Shown: positions 25,372-36,477, numbered from the stretch's first letter. The stretch is DNA of 64,000 bases from Prochlorococcus sp. AG-347-K17 (GCA_003281385.1 QCCE01000004.1:78248-142247), one strand, 5' to 3'. Numbers and translations are program-made. Notes: generated by a model not told the origin, from the sequence alone.

Positions 25372-26673
25372 TTAAATACAACTTAATTGACTTGCAATAA
25401 TCTTGACTTCATTGAGCGAATTTATTTCATCTTTCGATCTCTCAAAATCTCCATTATTTACCTTATGAGTAATAACGACAATTTCAGCTTTGTCCTCACT
25501 CGCATCAAGTTGAACAATTGATTCAATTGATACATTATTCTTTCCAAAAATATCTCCAATCTTTCCTATGACACCTGGACTATCAAGGCAAATAATTCTA
25601 AGGTAATTTTTTTTATTTATTTTTGAAGATTCGATGATATGACAGTTCCTCCAAAAATAAAAAGATAATAGAGGATCGATTAAATTATTATTTTTCACTG
25701 AAGCGGCATGCAGATTTAATATATCTGATACCACTGATGCAGCAGTTGGGCCACTCCCTGCACCTGGACCGTATAACATTATCTCTCCAAGAGGATCAGC
25801 TTCTATCAATAAGGCATTATTAACTCCCTTAACTGTTGCCAATGGATGAGATTTTGGAATCAAAGAAGGTCCTACCCAAATATTCAAAGCGAGTGAACCA
25901 TTACTATTAATTTGTCCCCTTTCCGAGAGCGCTAAAAGTTTTATTTCAAACCCTAATTTATTGGCATATTCGATATCCTTCAGATTAATTTTACTAATGC
26001 CCTCAGAATGAATCTCCTCTCTTTTAATTTTCCCTCCAAATGCAAGTTCACTAAGAATTGAAATCTTATCAGCAGCATCATGGCCCTCCACATCTGCAGT
26101 TGGATCAAATTCTGCATAACCAAGGCTTTGAGCCAATTTTAAAGTCTCCTTGTAATCAGCTTTTTCATTTGTCATCTTTGAAAGAATAAAATTCGTAGTA
26201 CCATTTATTATCCCAACCATTTTTTTTATGCTGTTACTTTTTAATGATCTTTTTAGGGGTTCAATTATAGGAATCCCCCCGCAAACTGCCGCCTCTGACA
26301 ATATATAAACTCCTTCTTTAGATGCAGTTTTGTATATTTCTTCTCCATATCTTGCAATGACTGCTTTATTGGCTGTAACAACAGATTTACCTAATTTTAA
26401 TGATTGCAGAATAATATCTTTCGCTAAATCAATCCCACCCATTACTTCAACAACTAAATCTATAGAGGGGTCATTAATTAATTTAAACGGATCATCAGTT
26501 AATAAATTATTATCTAGCTCAATATCCCTTTTTTTATTAATATCTTTAACTGCTATTTTTATAATTTCTATGTTTTTGAGAATTGGATGTGAATCAACCT
26601 CAGAATTTAATATTTTATAAATCCCTGAACCTACAGTTCCAAAACCTACAATCCCAATTTTGCATTTTCTCAT
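25372..26673 (-). CDS. hom: Homoserine dehydrogenase
   Basis: A 433-residue enzyme that reduces aspartate semialdehyde to homoserine with NAD(P)H, the branch point to threonine and methionine. The Rossmann motif GIVGFGTVGSG is at residues 7-17; the catalytic domain shows AEFDPTADVEGHDAADKISIL; a C-terminal ACT domain begins near residue 350 (RIICLDSPGVIGKIGDIFG) for feedback by threonine. Full length. It lies 38 bp from sufE. Confidence 0.97.
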   Translation of the reverse strand: MRKCKIGIVGFGTVGSGIYKILNSEVDSHPILKNIEIIKIAVKDINKKRDIELDNNLLTDDPFKLINDPSIDLVVEVMGGIDLAKDIILQSLKLGKSVVTANKAVIARYGEEIYKTASKEGVYILSEAAVCGGIPIIEPLKRSLKSNSIKKMVGIINGTTNFILSKMTNEKADYKETLKLAQSLGYAEFDPTADVEGHDAADKISILSELAFGGKIKREEIHSEGISKINLKDIEYANKLGFEIKLLALSERGQINSNGSLALNIWVGPSLIPKSHPLATVKGVNNALLIEADPLGEIMLYGPGAGSGPTAASVVSDILNLHAASVKNNNLIDPLLSFYFWRNCHIIESSKINKKNYLRIICLDSPGVIGKIGDIFGKNNVSIESIVQLDASEDKAEIVVITHKVNNGDFERSKDEINSLNEVKIIASQLSCI

Positions 26674-26711
26674 TTTTTATTTCTTTTAACTGTGAGTTTA
26701 ATTTTATATTA

Positions 26712-27137
26712 TTAGGCCTGCAAAAATTCATTTGCTTGAGACTGCATTTTCAATAAAATGTTTAAAAAACCATTTGATCGTGAAGGAGTTAAGCTTGCTT
26801 TCAAACCAGTATCTTCTATAAATTTCTTATCTATCTCAACAACTTCATTTGGTGTTAACTCATTTAATCCACTTATCAGAAAGGCCAACAAACCTTTTGT
26901 TATTAGAGCATCAGAATATCCTTCCCAAAATAATTTACCGGCTTTAAAGGTTGCCTTAACAAAAACTTCTGAAACGCATCCCTTAACTTTATTTTCTTCA
27001 AGAAGGATTTCACTATCTGGTTCCTTCAATTTTTTGCCTAACCACAAAATGTATTCATATTTTCTTTTTGGATCTTCTGATTTCTTCAACTTTTCTACTA
27101 ATTTTGATAAATTATTGTATTTTTCCTGATTTTCCAT
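26712..27137 (-). CDS. sufE: Cysteine desulfuration protein SufE
   Basis: A 141-residue sulfur acceptor for the SufS cysteine desulfurase in Fe-S cluster assembly. The active cysteine C54 is in VKGCVSEVFVKA, and YSDALITKGLLAFLI and a C-terminal helix with SRSNGFLNILLKMQ are typical. Complete length. The other suf genes are not in the window. Confidence 0.95.
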   Translation of the reverse strand: MENQEKYNNLSKLVEKLKKSEDPKRKYEYILWLGKKLKEPDSEILLEENKVKGCVSEVFVKATFKAGKLFWEGYSDALITKGLLAFLISGLNELTPNEVVEIDKKFIEDTGLKASLTPSRSNGFLNILLKMQSQANEFLQA

Positions 27138-27176
27138 TTTTTTAAACTATAAATTAATCACTTTATTAATCTCCTA

Positions 27177-27734
27177 TTATACAAATATTTCTTTTTCTGT
27201 GATAAAGCCCGATAAAGGAATATCCCAATCAGCTCTGGTTAATGGAATCGAACTTACACAATTAGAAGTTAATACTCCAATGCATGGAATATTTCTCCAA
27301 TCATTATCTCTCCTTAATTTATCAAAATAACCTCCTCCATAACCTAATCTTGTTAAATTTTTATCAACGGAAAGACATGGTAAAAATATCATGCTTATCT
27401 GCAAATGACTTAATGGGGAAGAGTTATTTGGACTTAGTATCCCTTCAGAATCTTTGGTAAGAGGTTTTTCGTCCCATGGATAAAATAACAACTCTTTTTT
27501 ATCTTTACATCTAGGCAAAGCTAAAGTAAATTTTTTCTTGAGGCTTCTTATATCAACTTCATTTTTTAGAGGCCAATATATTGCTATATAACCAATATTT
27601 TTATATCCCTTAACGAATGAATCAATATATAATCTTACATTCTTTTCTACATTTTCTCTTTGATTAAGAGAAATCCCATCTCTTAGTTTTCTAAACGTAT
27701 CCCTCTCCAATTTCTTATTTTCAAAGATCGTCAT
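27177..27734 (-). CDS. 5-formyltetrahydrofolate cyclo-ligase
   Basis: A 185-residue enzyme that converts 5-formyl-THF to 5,10-methenyl-THF using ATP. Key segments are YWPLKNEVDIRSL, LALPRC and the phosphate-binding LTRLGYGGGYFDKLRRD. Complete. It is 9 bp from ruvC in the same direction. Works in the one-carbon pool along with folD at 43178. Confidence 0.93.
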   Translation of the reverse strand: MTIFENKKLERDTFRKLRDGISLNQRENVEKNVRLYIDSFVKGYKNIGYIAIYWPLKNEVDIRSLKKKFTLALPRCKDKKELLFYPWDEKPLTKDSEGILSPNNSSPLSHLQISMIFLPCLSVDKNLTRLGYGGGYFDKLRRDNDWRNIPCIGVLTSNCVSSIPLTRADWDIPLSGFITEKEIFV

Positions 27735-27743
27735 ATTAAATTT

Positions 27744-28217
27744 TCAATTAAAGCCATCCTCATTTAGTTTTGTGAGTGCTATAGCCAATGCATCTGCTGA
27801 ATCATCAGGTTTTGGAGGTTTGTTAAGATCTAAGTCATACATTACAGCATCAAGAATATCTTTCTTAGATGCCTTTCCAGACCCGGCAATTGTTAATTTT
27901 ATCTGAGCAGGTGAATACTCACTAACATGAATTTTTTTAGAGGCCAATACCATCATAATCACACCTCTGGCCTGAACCACACTAATGGTTGTGCTTGACC
28001 TGTAAAAGAAAAATTTTTCTACTGCCGCTGCAGTTGGGTTCCAATGATTAATTAATTCATTAAGATCTTGGAATATTTCATAAAGTCTGTCTTCTTCTTT
28101 TTTATCTTTACTTGTCTCAATAACGCCGCAATCTAATAATATCTTTCTTTCATTTTTTATCTCAATTATTCCATAACCAACTCTAGCTAATCCAGGGTCA
28201 ATCCCAATTATTCTCAC
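27744..28217 (-). CDS. ruvC: Holliday junction resolvase RuvC
   Basis: A 157-residue endonuclease that cuts Holliday junctions during recombination repair. Acidic metal-binding residues are visible: D7 ([14 protein letters not shown]), the Glu of AAVEKFFF and the Asp pair in [13 protein letters not shown]. Length is normal. It lies 5 bp after chlI. Confidence 0.96.
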   Translation of the reverse strand: MRIIGIDPGLARVGYGIIEIKNERKILLDCGVIETSKDKKEEDRLYEIFQDLNELINHWNPTAAAVEKFFFYRSSTTISVVQARGVIMMVLASKKIHVSEYSPAQIKLTIAGSGKASKKDILDAVMYDLDLNKPPKPDDSADALAIALTKLNEDGFN

Positions 28218-28222
28218 TGTTA

Positions 28223-29311
28223 TTAAGCTTCAGCAGACAATTGAAATTTTGAAAGATTTTCTTTTTCATCTAAATCAAATACTTTACAAAAAGCTTGAAT
28301 GACTCTTTCACCTGAATCAACTTGTTCTAAAGGATCTTTTCTAAGTCTATGTCTTAAAGAACAAGAAATAACCCTTGCTATGTCATCTTCTTGCACTTCA
28401 GTTCTGCCCTGAAATGCTGCAATTGCCCTTGCGGACCTATTTGTAACAATATCTCCACGTAAACCATCCACATCTAGCTCTCCGCAGATTGCAGAAATAT
28501 TCAATCTTAAGTCCTCGTCCATTTGAACAGAATTTAATATTTCTTGTGCTTTAATAATTTTTTGTTGAAGTTCATCCTGTTGTTTCTCAACACTCAATGA
28601 AAACTCATCAGGATTATCGTCAAAAGAAGTTCTTTGATCAACTACTTTAACTCTTAATTCAGCATCTCTAACTGTCTTAACTTCAACACTCATTCCAAAC
28701 CTGTCTAATAGCTGAGGCCTCAATTCACCTTCTTCTGGATTTCCTGAACCAATAAGGACAAACCTCGCAGGATGTCGAACTGAGACCCCCTCCCTTTCAA
28801 CTGTATTCCAACCGGAAGCGGCCGAATCTAAAAGTACATCAACTAAATGATCATCTAGTAAATTCACTTCATCAACGTATAGTAATCCCCTATTAGCTTT
28901 TGCTAATAGACCTGGTTCGAATGCCTTAACACCTTCGCTCAAAGCCTTCTCTATATCAATGGTTCCACAAAGCCTGTCTTCAGTAGCTCCTAAAGGCAAA
29001 TCAACCATAGGTACTTGCTTTTGAATACTCTCTAAATTTTCTCCTTGAACAATTTTTTCCAAAACTTCTTTACTTTGTAAATCAGGATCGACTAGCGAAC
29101 TATTATATGGATCGTCTTTAACAACATCGATTTCAGGCAATAAATCAGCTAAAGCTCTTATTGTAGTAGATTTTCCAGTCCCTCTATCTCCCATTATCAT
29201 CACTCCTCCAATTCTTGGATCAATAACATTTAACAAGAGAGCTAATTTCATTTCTTCTTGACCAATTACCGCTGTAAAAGGAAAAACTCTTCTTTTCTTT
29301 GTTGTAGGCAC
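28223..29311 (-). CDS. chlI: Magnesium chelatase subunit ChlI
   Basis: A 362-residue AAA+ ATPase that with ChlD and ChlH inserts magnesium into protoporphyrin IX, the first step to chlorophyll. Walker A GDRGTGKS is at residues 41-48, Walker [17 protein letters not shown], and sensor [22 protein letters not shown]. Complete. tRNA-Glu (51714), which feeds the tetrapyrrole pathway, is also in the window. Confidence 0.97.
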   Translation of the reverse strand: MPTTKKRRVFPFTAVIGQEEMKLALLLNVIDPRIGGVMIMGDRGTGKSTTIRALADLLPEIDVVKDDPYNSSLVDPDLQSKEVLEKIVQGENLESIQKQVPMVDLPLGATEDRLCGTIDIEKALSEGVKAFEPGLLAKANRGLLYVDEVNLLDDHLVDVLLDSAASGWNTVEREGVSVRHPARFVLIGSGNPEEGELRPQLLDRFGMSVEVKTVRDAELRVKVVDQRTSFDDNPDEFSLSVEKQQDELQQKIIKAQEILNSVQMDEDLRLNISAICGELDVDGLRGDIVTNRSARAIAAFQGRTEVQEDDIARVISCSLRHRLRKDPLEQVDSGERVIQAFCKVFDLDEKENLSKFQLSAEA

Positions 29312-29431
29312 AGTTTTAGTTTTCTTAAATATTCAAATAATCAATAGATGCTACTTCAGAAAATGTTTTTAGTAAATATCCCTATCAAATTAAATCAAGA
29401 GGTGAATATAACTATTCAAATTTATACTTAC

Positions 29432-30181
29432 TTATTTTTTTTTTGAATTATTCAAAAACCAGTTTATTTGATGGACAATTCCTCTTAAAACATTTATTTC
29501 GTGCATTGATGTATTTGCCCTCAAAATAAAATTTTTAAATTTACTGATTTTTGCCTTTGAGGTATGTTTTAAGAGATACCCAACTCGCAAAAGCAATTCA
29601 TCTATCTCCAAAAATGTATCATGTATTTCATTAGATGATGCCAAGTTAAAAACTTTTGATTCATTATTTAAATTCTTTTTTGAAGACTTATTTAATTCAT
29701 ACAAAACTATTGAAACAGCGTGAGAAAGATTTAATGAAGGATTATTCTGAGAAGTAGGAATATTAAAAGTTTTATTTGCTAGAAGTAATTCACTGTTAGT
29801 TAGACCTCTATCTTCTCTTCCAAATATAATTGCTAAATTATTTATTTTCTTAAAGGATAAAGTCCAATCAAATATATCTTCAGAAGACACAAAAAATGAA
29901 TCTTTATTTACATCAATCCTTCCACAAGAAGCCAGAACTAAATCACAATCATAAATTGCTTTTTTGAGATCATCAAAAACCTTACATTTTTTAAGAAATT
30001 TTTGACCTTTAAGAGCCATTTTTTTTGCTTCTAAAGAGTATATATCGCATTTTGGAGAAACAATTCTTAATTCATCAACTTCAAAATTACTGCATAATCT
30101 AGCAACGCTTCCTACATTTAAAGGGCCATTTGGTTCAACTAAAATTACCTTTAAATTAGAAAAATTTTTTCCCAAAATCAT
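29432..30181 (-). CDS. SPOUT-family tRNA/rRNA methyltransferase (TrmJ-like)
   Basis: A 249-residue SpoU-type RNA 2'-O-ribose methyltransferase. VEPNGPLNVGSVARLCSNF (motif 1), LAIIFGREDRGLTNSEL (motif 2) and PSLNLSHAVSIVLYEL (motif 3) make the knotted SAM site. The C-terminal helical tail suits TrmJ, which modifies position 32 of tRNA; the exact target is not proven. Its start overlaps the cytM stop by four bases. Confidence 0.9.
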   Translation of the reverse strand: MILGKNFSNLKVILVEPNGPLNVGSVARLCSNFEVDELRIVSPKCDIYSLEAKKMALKGQKFLKKCKVFDDLKKAIYDCDLVLASCGRIDVNKDSFFVSSEDIFDWTLSFKKINNLAIIFGREDRGLTNSELLLANKTFNIPTSQNNPSLNLSHAVSIVLYELNKSSKKNLNNESKVFNLASSNEIHDTFLEIDELLLRVGYLLKHTSKAKISKFKNFILRANTSMHEINVLRGIVHQINWFLNNSKKK

Positions 30182-30564
30182 TCAAGACTATGAAGATATT
30201 TTAATAAATTGGACATATTTACAGGATCAATTTCAAAACTTGGCATAGGAGGAGTCAGGCCTCCAGTAACTTGTTTTATTATCTCTTTATCATTCAAACG
30301 TTGAGTTATTGAGTGTAAGTCTGGGCCCACTAATCCTCTTGCTGTAATTCCATGACATCCAACACAATTTATTTTAAAAAGAGCATCTCCTTCCTCAGCA
30401 GAGCCATTAAGTTCGAGAGTTTCAATAATATATCTATTATTTTCATGATGATTTACGAAAAATATTGAAAAACAAATCAATAAAAATCCAAATGCAACAA
30501 AAACAATTTTTAAGAATCCTTTCTTAAAGTCTCTTTCTGCTGCAGTTGATGAAGATGTTGACAC
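30178..30564 (-). CDS. cytM: Cytochrome cM, membrane-anchored c-type cytochrome
   Basis: A 128-residue protein with one N-terminal membrane helix (IVFVAFGFLLICFSIFFV), then a heme domain with C67-V-G-C70-H71 and a likely axial Met in TPPMPSF. Size and layout fit cyanobacterial cytochrome cM, thought to adjust electron flow between photosynthesis and respiration. It is divergent from petG across 55 bp, a likely shared promoter region. Confidence 0.88.
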   Translation of the reverse strand: MSTSSSTAAERDFKKGFLKIVFVAFGFLLICFSIFFVNHHENNRYIIETLELNGSAEEGDALFKINCVGCHGITARGLVGPDLHSITQRLNDKEIIKQVTGGLTPPMPSFEIDPVNMSNLLKYLHSLE

Positions 30565-30619
30565 AAAAAATAGTCTCTATGTAACAATTGTGAGTAAGAA
30601 ATTCAAATAAGGCAAAAAA

Positions 30620-30739
30620 ATGATCGAGCCTCTTCTATGTGGAATTGTCTTAGGGCTAGTTCCAATAACTCTTCTTGGATTATTCGTAAGTGCGTGGAAT
30701 CAATATAGAAGAGGTTCAGGGATGCTGGACATTGATTAG
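30620..30739 (+). CDS. petG: Cytochrome b6f complex subunit 5 (PetG)
   Basis: A 39-residue single-helix subunit, [20 protein letters not shown] followed by [19 protein letters not shown], unmistakable PetG. A ribosome-binding AAGG lies 7 nt upstream. The 3' end overlaps the convergent rsmD gene by 24 bp, so the two messages are antisense at their ends. It is needed for assembly or stability of the b6f complex in the thylakoid. Confidence 0.96.
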   Translation: MIEPLLCGIVLGLVPITLLGLFVSAWNQYRRGSGMLDID

Positions 30740-31315
30740 AAATGTTAATCTTGACTGCCCATAATTTCTTACATCTATAGTTTCCCACAAAGTACTTTTT
30801 TTAATAAAAAGATTTGGAGAATGTTCACAAATAACTATTGAATCTTTTTTTAAAAGATTACAGTTAAATAACTGGTTCAAAACCAATTCATGAAAATCTT
30901 CATCGTAAGGAGGATCTAGATAAACAAAATCAAATTTTAATTTGTTTAAATCCATATTTCTAGATGATAAGTTTCTATCATAATTAGGTTTTGTCCATTT
31001 CAAAACGTCTTTACAAATAACTTCGATATCATTTCTCCTATTCTCTATATTCTCCAAGGAGAGTAAATTTTCTAAGCAAATTTTTGAGTTGATTTTATTT
31101 TTTTCAATTGCAATTATTTTTCTTGCTCCATGATTATATGCTTCACAAGATATCGCTCCCGTTCCACTAAATAAATCTAGCCAGTTACAATTTTCAACTC
31201 TGTTGTTCAGAATATTAAATACAGCCTCTCTAACTCTCAAAGTTGTAGGTCTCGTATAAATATTATTTGGACTTTGGATTCTTTTACCACCTATTAATCT
31301 TAAGTTACTCTTCAT
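30716..31315 (-). CDS. rsmD: 16S rRNA (guanine(966)-N(2))-methyltransferase
   Basis: A 199-residue SAM-dependent enzyme. [20 protein letters not shown] is the SAM-binding motif and [10 protein letters not shown] the catalytic (D/N)PPY motif; the start has [12 protein letters not shown]. It acts on the small ribosomal subunit during assembly. Its end overlaps petG on the other strand by 24 bp. Confidence 0.93.
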   Translation of the reverse strand: MKSNLRLIGGKRIQSPNNIYTRPTTLRVREAVFNILNNRVENCNWLDLFSGTGAISCEAYNHGARKIIAIEKNKINSKICLENLLSLENIENRRNDIEVICKDVLKWTKPNYDRNLSSRNMDLNKLKFDFVYLDPPYDEDFHELVLNQLFNCNLLKKDSIVICEHSPNLFIKKSTLWETIDVRNYGQSRLTFLINVQHP

Positions 31316-31328
31316 CCCTAATCATTTG

Positions 31329-31946
31329 TTATTGAATATTGCTAAGCCATCTTCTCAAAAGTTTTTCTCCAGTTTTTCCTGATTTTTCTGGATGAAATTG
31401 ACAGGCCAATAAATTATCATTTTCAATCATTGCAGTTAATTTATCGGAACCATAATCAACCTGAGCTGCAATAATATTTGAGTCGTCTGGTATTGCATGA
31501 TAGGAATGTACAAAATAGACCCAATTATTTAATTCTTCGAGGTCTAATAAAGTATTTGGTTTTGTAGGTAAGAGTTGGGACCAACCAATGTGTGGGATTC
31601 GTTGGTTAACAATATTAGGTATCTTTTGTATTTTACCTTTTAAAATTCCAAGACCTCTAATTTTTCCTTCGTCGCTAGATTCAAAAAGGAGTTGAAGACC
31701 TAAACATATCCCCAAAAAAGACTTGCCGCTTTTAATCCAATTTTTCAGATCAGTAATCAAATTAGTATTAATAAGATTATGCATCGCTGGGTCGAATGCT
31801 CCAACTCCAGGCAGTATTATTGCTTTGCAAAGCTTAGAATCATTAAAGTTTTTAATTAATATTATTTCTTCTCCAAGACTTTCTAGAGATTTTGTTACGG
31901 AATGAATGTTACCCATCCCGTAATCTATAAGTCCAATTTTATGCAA
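31329..31946 (-). CDS. hisH: Imidazole glycerol phosphate synthase subunit HisH
   Basis: A 205-residue class I glutamine amidotransferase that feeds ammonia to HisF in histidine synthesis. The nucleophile C81 is in LGICLGLQLLF, and the His/Glu pair in LACQFHPEKSG. Full length. It is 11 bp after trxA, and rsmD follows by 13 bp. Confidence 0.96.
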   Translation of the reverse strand: MHKIGLIDYGMGNIHSVTKSLESLGEEIILIKNFNDSKLCKAIILPGVGAFDPAMHNLINTNLITDLKNWIKSGKSFLGICLGLQLLFESSDEGKIRGLGILKGKIQKIPNIVNQRIPHIGWSQLLPTKPNTLLDLEELNNWVYFVHSYHAIPDDSNIIAAQVDYGSDKLTAMIENDNLLACQFHPEKSGKTGEKLLRRWLSNIQ

Positions 31947-31957
31947 AGCTTTTAAAT

Positions 31958-32281
31958 TTATAAATGCTTAGTTAAGGTGCTTGAAAGAGTTGCTTTTGGT
32001 ACAGCACCAACAACAGTATCAACTTTTTGACCTCCTTTAAAGATCATTAATGTAGGAATACTTCTAATTCCGTATTGACTAGCAACATTAGGGTTTTCAT
32101 CTGTGTTTAATTTAAAGACTTTAATTTTCCCTTCAAAGTCTTTTGAGATTTCTTCTACAACTGGAGCAACCATCCTACATGGACCGCACCATGGCGCCCA
32201 AAAATCAACCAATACTGGTAGATCACTTTGAAGTACATCCTTGTCAAATGAAGAATCAGTTACGGCTGGAGCTGATGACAT
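31958..32281 (-). CDS. trxA: Thioredoxin
   Basis: A 107-residue dithiol protein with active site W31-C32-G-P-C35 ([11 protein letters not shown]) and the cis-proline segment [10 protein letters not shown]. It reduces target enzymes of carbon and redox metabolism in the cytosol. Yfr1 sits between it and guaB on the same strand. Confidence 0.97.
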   Translation of the reverse strand: MSSAPAVTDSSFDKDVLQSDLPVLVDFWAPWCGPCRMVAPVVEEISKDFEGKIKVFKLNTDENPNVASQYGIRSIPTLMIFKGGQKVDTVVGAVPKATLSSTLTKHL

Positions 32282-32374
32282 AATTTAAGTATTCCTTTTT
32301 GAAAATTTAGCAGGCAATTCTTTTAAGTGATGATTTCATTACAGATAAAATAATATAAGTAACAAAAAATATCT

Positions 32375-32429
32375 AAAAAAGCCCGATTAATCGGGCGATT
32401 TAGTGTGTGAGGAGTATGGGGTTACCCCC
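32375..32429 (-). ncRNA. yfr1: Yfr1 small regulatory RNA
   Basis: About 55 nt on the minus strand. It begins with the hairpin GGGGGTAACCCC, has the single-stranded core ACTCCTCACAC that defines Yfr1, and ends in a GC-rich terminator hairpin (GCCCGATTAATCGGGC) with a U tract. A -10 element TATTAT lies at the right distance. Its place between trxA and guaB is the known locus in Prochlorococcus. Yfr1 pairs with mRNAs of outer-membrane porins and is needed under several stresses in cyanobacteria. Confidence 0.95.
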
Positions 32430-32513
32430 ATTATTTCATAATAACTCCTAATCAGATAATTGTTCAATTTAATGCTTAATTCTCTAAGGTTTTTTAAATT
32501 TGTTCTTAATGAA

Positions 32514-33677
32514 CTACTTACCCATCCCAAGCTGCTGAGCTTTTTGATAAACCTTACCTTCCGTAAGGAGCGATGGTGCGATAACTATTTCAACTTCCTG
32601 CATTTCTTTAATATTTTTAGCCCCAAGAGTACTCATTGATGTTCTAATCGCTCCTAATAGGTTATGTGTCCCATCGTCAAGTAGAGCTGGGCCTTTAATT
32701 ATCCTTTCTAAGGATCCTGTGGACCCAACTTCAATTCTTGTACCCCTTGGCAATACAGGACTTGGAGTAGCCATGCCCCAGTGAAATCCTTTACCCGGAG
32801 CATTTGAGGATTTAGCTATTGGTGATCCAATCATTACTGCATCTGCTCCACATGCTAAACATTTACAAATATCTCCGCCCGTTACTATTCCTCCATCACC
32901 AATAATAGGGATATAACGACCACTTTCTTTAAAGTAATCATTCCTTGCAGTACTACAATCAGCAATTGCAGTTGCTTGAGGGATCCCAATTCCTAATACC
33001 CCTCTTGAAGTACATGCAGCTCCAGGTCCTATACCAACCATTAAACCTGCGACTCCAGCATCCATGAGAAGTTTGGCAACTTCATAAGTAACACAATTAC
33101 CAGCTACGACAGGGACATTCATAGATTGGCAAAGATCTTTAATATTTAAGGTTTCCTTACCTTCCATGCCAAGATGTTCAGTTGAAACAACTGTTCCTTG
33201 AAGGAAAAATAAATCTATTTTAGAATTATTAAGTGTTTCTTTGAACTTAATAGCAGCTTGAGGAGTTCCACTAAAAGCTGCGATACCACCTCTTTCTTTG
33301 ACCTCGTTTATCCTTCGTAAAATCAATTCTTTCTTGACTGGTTCACTGTATATCTTCTGCATTAATGGAACGAAATCGTTCTTCCCGACTGATGCTATTT
33401 GATTCAATATTTCATCAGAATTTTCATATCGTGTTTGTATACCCTCCATATTAATAACCCCTAAGGATCCTAATTTTGTGAGTTCTACAGCTGTATCTAC
33501 GTCGACAACGCTATCCATAGCACTTGCAACAATTGGAACTTCCCTTTTGAAATTACCTATTGACCACGAAGGATCAGTCAAATCGTAATCAAGTGTTCTT
33601 TTGCCAGGGACTAAAGCTATTTCATCGATGCCATAAGCCCTTCTGACGTTTTTATTTAAACCAAGTTCAATATTCAC
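32514..33677 (-). CDS. IMP dehydrogenase-family protein (GuaB3 type)
   Basis: A 387-residue enzyme with the IMPDH barrel but no CBS pair, about 100 residues shorter than classical GuaB. The catalytic loop is VGIGPGAACTSRGVLGIG with the cysteine nucleophile. It oxidises IMP to XMP in GTP synthesis if active; related cyanobacterial GuaB3 proteins are thought to be the working form. Alternatively it is a GMP-reductase-like paralogue. Promoter region is shared with gyrA (178 bp, divergent). Confidence 0.88.
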   Translation of the reverse strand: MNIELGLNKNVRRAYGIDEIALVPGKRTLDYDLTDPSWSIGNFKREVPIVASAMDSVVDVDTAVELTKLGSLGVINMEGIQTRYENSDEILNQIASVGKNDFVPLMQKIYSEPVKKELILRRINEVKERGGIAAFSGTPQAAIKFKETLNNSKIDLFFLQGTVVSTEHLGMEGKETLNIKDLCQSMNVPVVAGNCVTYEVAKLLMDAGVAGLMVGIGPGAACTSRGVLGIGIPQATAIADCSTARNDYFKESGRYIPIIGDGGIVTGGDICKCLACGADAVMIGSPIAKSSNAPGKGFHWGMATPSPVLPRGTRIEVGSTGSLERIIKGPALLDDGTHNLLGAIRTSMSTLGAKNIKEMQEVEIVIAPSLLTEGKVYQKAQQLGMGK

Positions 33678-33855
33678 GAAATTTTTTATTATTCTGATTA
33701 AATTAACAACTAAAGGGGTAATAAGCCAAGGATTATTTTAAAACAACAGGTTTTATTTTGATTTGTGTGTAAATGTAAGTATTTGGGAATTAAATAAATC
33801 TTTTTTTTTATTCATTATGACAATCAGCGATTATTATTAAAGAAAGGATTTTTGT

Positions 33856-36453
33856 ATGTCTGATATTGTAAATTCCGATAACTCAGGATTAAGCGAAGAT
33901 AACGACAGAATTATACAGACTGACTTAAGAAACGAAATGTCGCGCTCATATCTAGAGTATGCAATGAGCGTCATAGTTGGTCGTGCTCTTCCAGATGCCA
34001 GAGATGGATTAAAACCTGTTCATAGAAGAATTCTTTATGCAATGTATGAACTTGGTTTGACTAGCGGTAGACCGTACAGAAAATGTGCAAGAGTTGTAGG
34101 AGAAGTACTTGGTAAATACCACCCGCATGGTGATACAGCTGTCTATGATGCTCTGGTTAGGATGGCTCAGGATTTCTCTATGAGGATGCCACTAATAGAT
34201 GGCCATGGAAACTTTGGTTCTGTAGATAACGATCCTCCAGCAGCAATGAGATATACAGAATCTCGTTTACAGTCTCTTACAGATGAAAGTTTACTAGAGG
34301 ATATTGAATCTGAAACTGTAGATTTCGCCGACAATTTTGACGGTTCTCAACAAGAGCCAACAGTTTTACCGGCTAGAATACCCCAACTACTTCTAAATGG
34401 ATCATCAGGAATAGCGGTAGGAATGGCAACTAATATTCCACCTCATAACTTAGGGGAATTAATTAATGGGCTTAAATCAATAATCAAAGACGCTTCAATT
34501 GAAGATAGAGAACTTTTTGAAATAATTAAGGGCCCTGATTTCCCCACAGGTGGTCAAATCTTAGGCAGAGATGGTATCAGAGAAACTTTCAAGACAGGAA
34601 GGGGTTCAATAACCATGAGAGGTGTAGCAAATATTGAGCAAATTAAATCTCCTGGGAGAGCAGAGAAAGATGCAGTAATAATTACAGAGCTTCCATTTCA
34701 AACTAATAAAGCGTCACTGATAGAAAGAATTGCAGACCTAGTTAATGAAAAAAAATTAGAAGGTATTTCTGATATTAGAGATGAAAGTGATCGAGATGGG
34801 ATGAGAATTGTTATAGAACTAAAAAGAGATGCCTACCCACAAGTAGTTTTAAATAATTTATTTAAGTTAACACCTCTACAAAATAACTTTAGTGCAAATA
34901 TTCTAGCGTTAGTAAAAGGAGAGCCCACAACTCTTTCGCTAAGGAAAATGTTAGATGTATTTCTAGACTTTAGAGTTGAGACAATAAGGCGAAGAACAGG
35001 ATTTTTATTAAAAAAGGCGGAAGAAAGAGATCATATTGTAAAAGGTCTTCTTTTAGCATTAGAGGCTATGGATGAAATTATCAATCTAATAAGATCAGCA
35101 AAAGATACAGTTTCAGCCAGAGAAACATTACAAACTGATCATGAGTTATCTTCCACACAGGCAGAAGCAATTTTACAAATGCAATTAAGAAGATTAACAG
35201 CCCTAGAAGCAGATAAAATTAAAGGAGAACATAATGAATTAACCCGGAAAATCAACGAATATCAGCAAATATTGAATAGTAAAGAAAGAATTTTTGAAAT
35301 TATTCTTGAAGAACTTAATAAAATCGATGAAAGATTTTCCTCTCCAAGAAAAACTGAGATACTTGATTTAGGCGGTGGTCTAGATGATATTGATCTTATT
35401 GCCAATGACAGATCTGTAGTTTTATTAACTGAAGCAGGTTATTTAAAAAGAATGCCTGTTAATGAATTCGAATCTACGAGTCGCGGGTCAAGAGGGAAAG
35501 CTGGGACAAAAACACAAGCAGATGATGAAGTGAAACTATTTATCAGCTGTAACGATCATGATACTCTTTTACTTTTCAGTGATAGAGGGGTATCTTACGC
35601 TCTTCCGGCCTATAGAGTTCCTTTGAGTAGTAGGACAGCTAAAGGTACTCCATCAGTTCAACTTCTCCCAATACCAAGAGAAGAAAAGATAACTTCTCTT
35701 GTTGCAGTAGATTCTTTTGAAAACGATTGTTATCTATTAATGCTAACCAAGGCTGGATTTATAAAAAGAACTTCACTTTCTGCTTTCTCAAAAATTCGAT
35801 CAAATGGATTAATAGCAATAAATCTTGAGGATGGAGACGCCTTAACTTGGGTTAGATTATCAAAAGAAGGCGATAGCGTTTTGATTGGATCTAGAACAGG
35901 AATGGCGATTCATTTCAGATTAGATTTTAACGAATTAAGGCCACTTGGCAGGACTGCGAGGGGGGTCAAATCTATGAACCTTAAAAAAGGAGATAATCTT
36001 GTATCTATGGATGTTTTGACATCTGATTTAGTTGATCAATTAGCTAAAAATGAGGTCCTTACCAATGAAATTGATGATAATCTTGAATTCAACTCTTCAG
36101 AAGGTCCCTGGGTACTAATAGCCAGTTCACTTGGATTAGGTAAAAGAGTACCTGTAACTCAGTTTAGATTACAAAAAAGAGCAGGGATGGGTTTGAGAGC
36201 AATAAAATTCAGAATTAAAGATGATGTATTAGTTTGTTTAAAGGTCCTCGGAGAAGGGGAAGAATTACTTTTTGTCACGGAAAAAGGTTTGATAGTAAGA
36301 ACAAACGCAGACAAAATTTCCCAACAATCTAGAGCCGCTACAGGAGTAAAATTACAAAGATTGGACGAGGGGGACCATTTATCAGAAGTGGTACTAGTTC
36401 CTCATGATCAAACAGAAGAAATAGAACAATTAAACTCAGAGAAAGATAATTAA
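33856..36453 (+). CDS. gyrA: DNA gyrase subunit A
   Basis: An 865-residue topoisomerase subunit. The DNA-cleaving tyrosine is Y133 ([10 protein letters not shown]), within the breakage-reunion domain ([20 protein letters not shown]). Six C-terminal beta-propeller blades follow, including the GyrA box-like [11 protein letters not shown]. With GyrB it adds negative supercoils. An AAGGA ribosome-binding site precedes the ATG. Confidence 0.97.
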   Translation: MSDIVNSDNSGLSEDNDRIIQTDLRNEMSRSYLEYAMSVIVGRALPDARDGLKPVHRRILYAMYELGLTSGRPYRKCARVVGEVLGKYHPHGDTAVYDALVRMAQDFSMRMPLIDGHGNFGSVDNDPPAAMRYTESRLQSLTDESLLEDIESETVDFADNFDGSQQEPTVLPARIPQLLLNGSSGIAVGMATNIPPHNLGELINGLKSIIKDASIEDRELFEIIKGPDFPTGGQILGRDGIRETFKTGRGSITMRGVANIEQIKSPGRAEKDAVIITELPFQTNKASLIERIADLVNEKKLEGISDIRDESDRDGMRIVIELKRDAYPQVVLNNLFKLTPLQNNFSANILALVKGEPTTLSLRKMLDVFLDFRVETIRRRTGFLLKKAEERDHIVKGLLLALEAMDEIINLIRSAKDTVSARETLQTDHELSSTQAEAILQMQLRRLTALEADKIKGEHNELTRKINEYQQILNSKERIFEIILEELNKIDERFSSPRKTEILDLGGGLDDIDLIANDRSVVLLTEAGYLKRMPVNEFESTSRGSRGKAGTKTQADDEVKLFISCNDHDTLLLFSDRGVSYALPAYRVPLSSRTAKGTPSVQLLPIPREEKITSLVAVDSFENDCYLLMLTKAGFIKRTSLSAFSKIRSNGLIAINLEDGDALTWVRLSKEGDSVLIGSRTGMAIHFRLDFNELRPLGRTARGVKSMNLKKGDNLVSMDVLTSDLVDQLAKNEVLTNEIDDNLEFNSSEGPWVLIASSLGLGKRVPVTQFRLQKRAGMGLRAIKFRIKDDVLVCLKVLGEGEELLFVTEKGLIVRTNADKISQQSRAATGVKLQRLDEGDHLSEVVLVPHDQTEEIEQLNSEKDN

Positions 36454-36477
36454 TAAAAAAATGATTTATTAAATAAT

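Noticed and set aside
30603..30788. Minus-strand 61-codon ORF over petG
   Set aside because: Opposite-strand reflection of petG and the rsmD end; petG is unmistakable.
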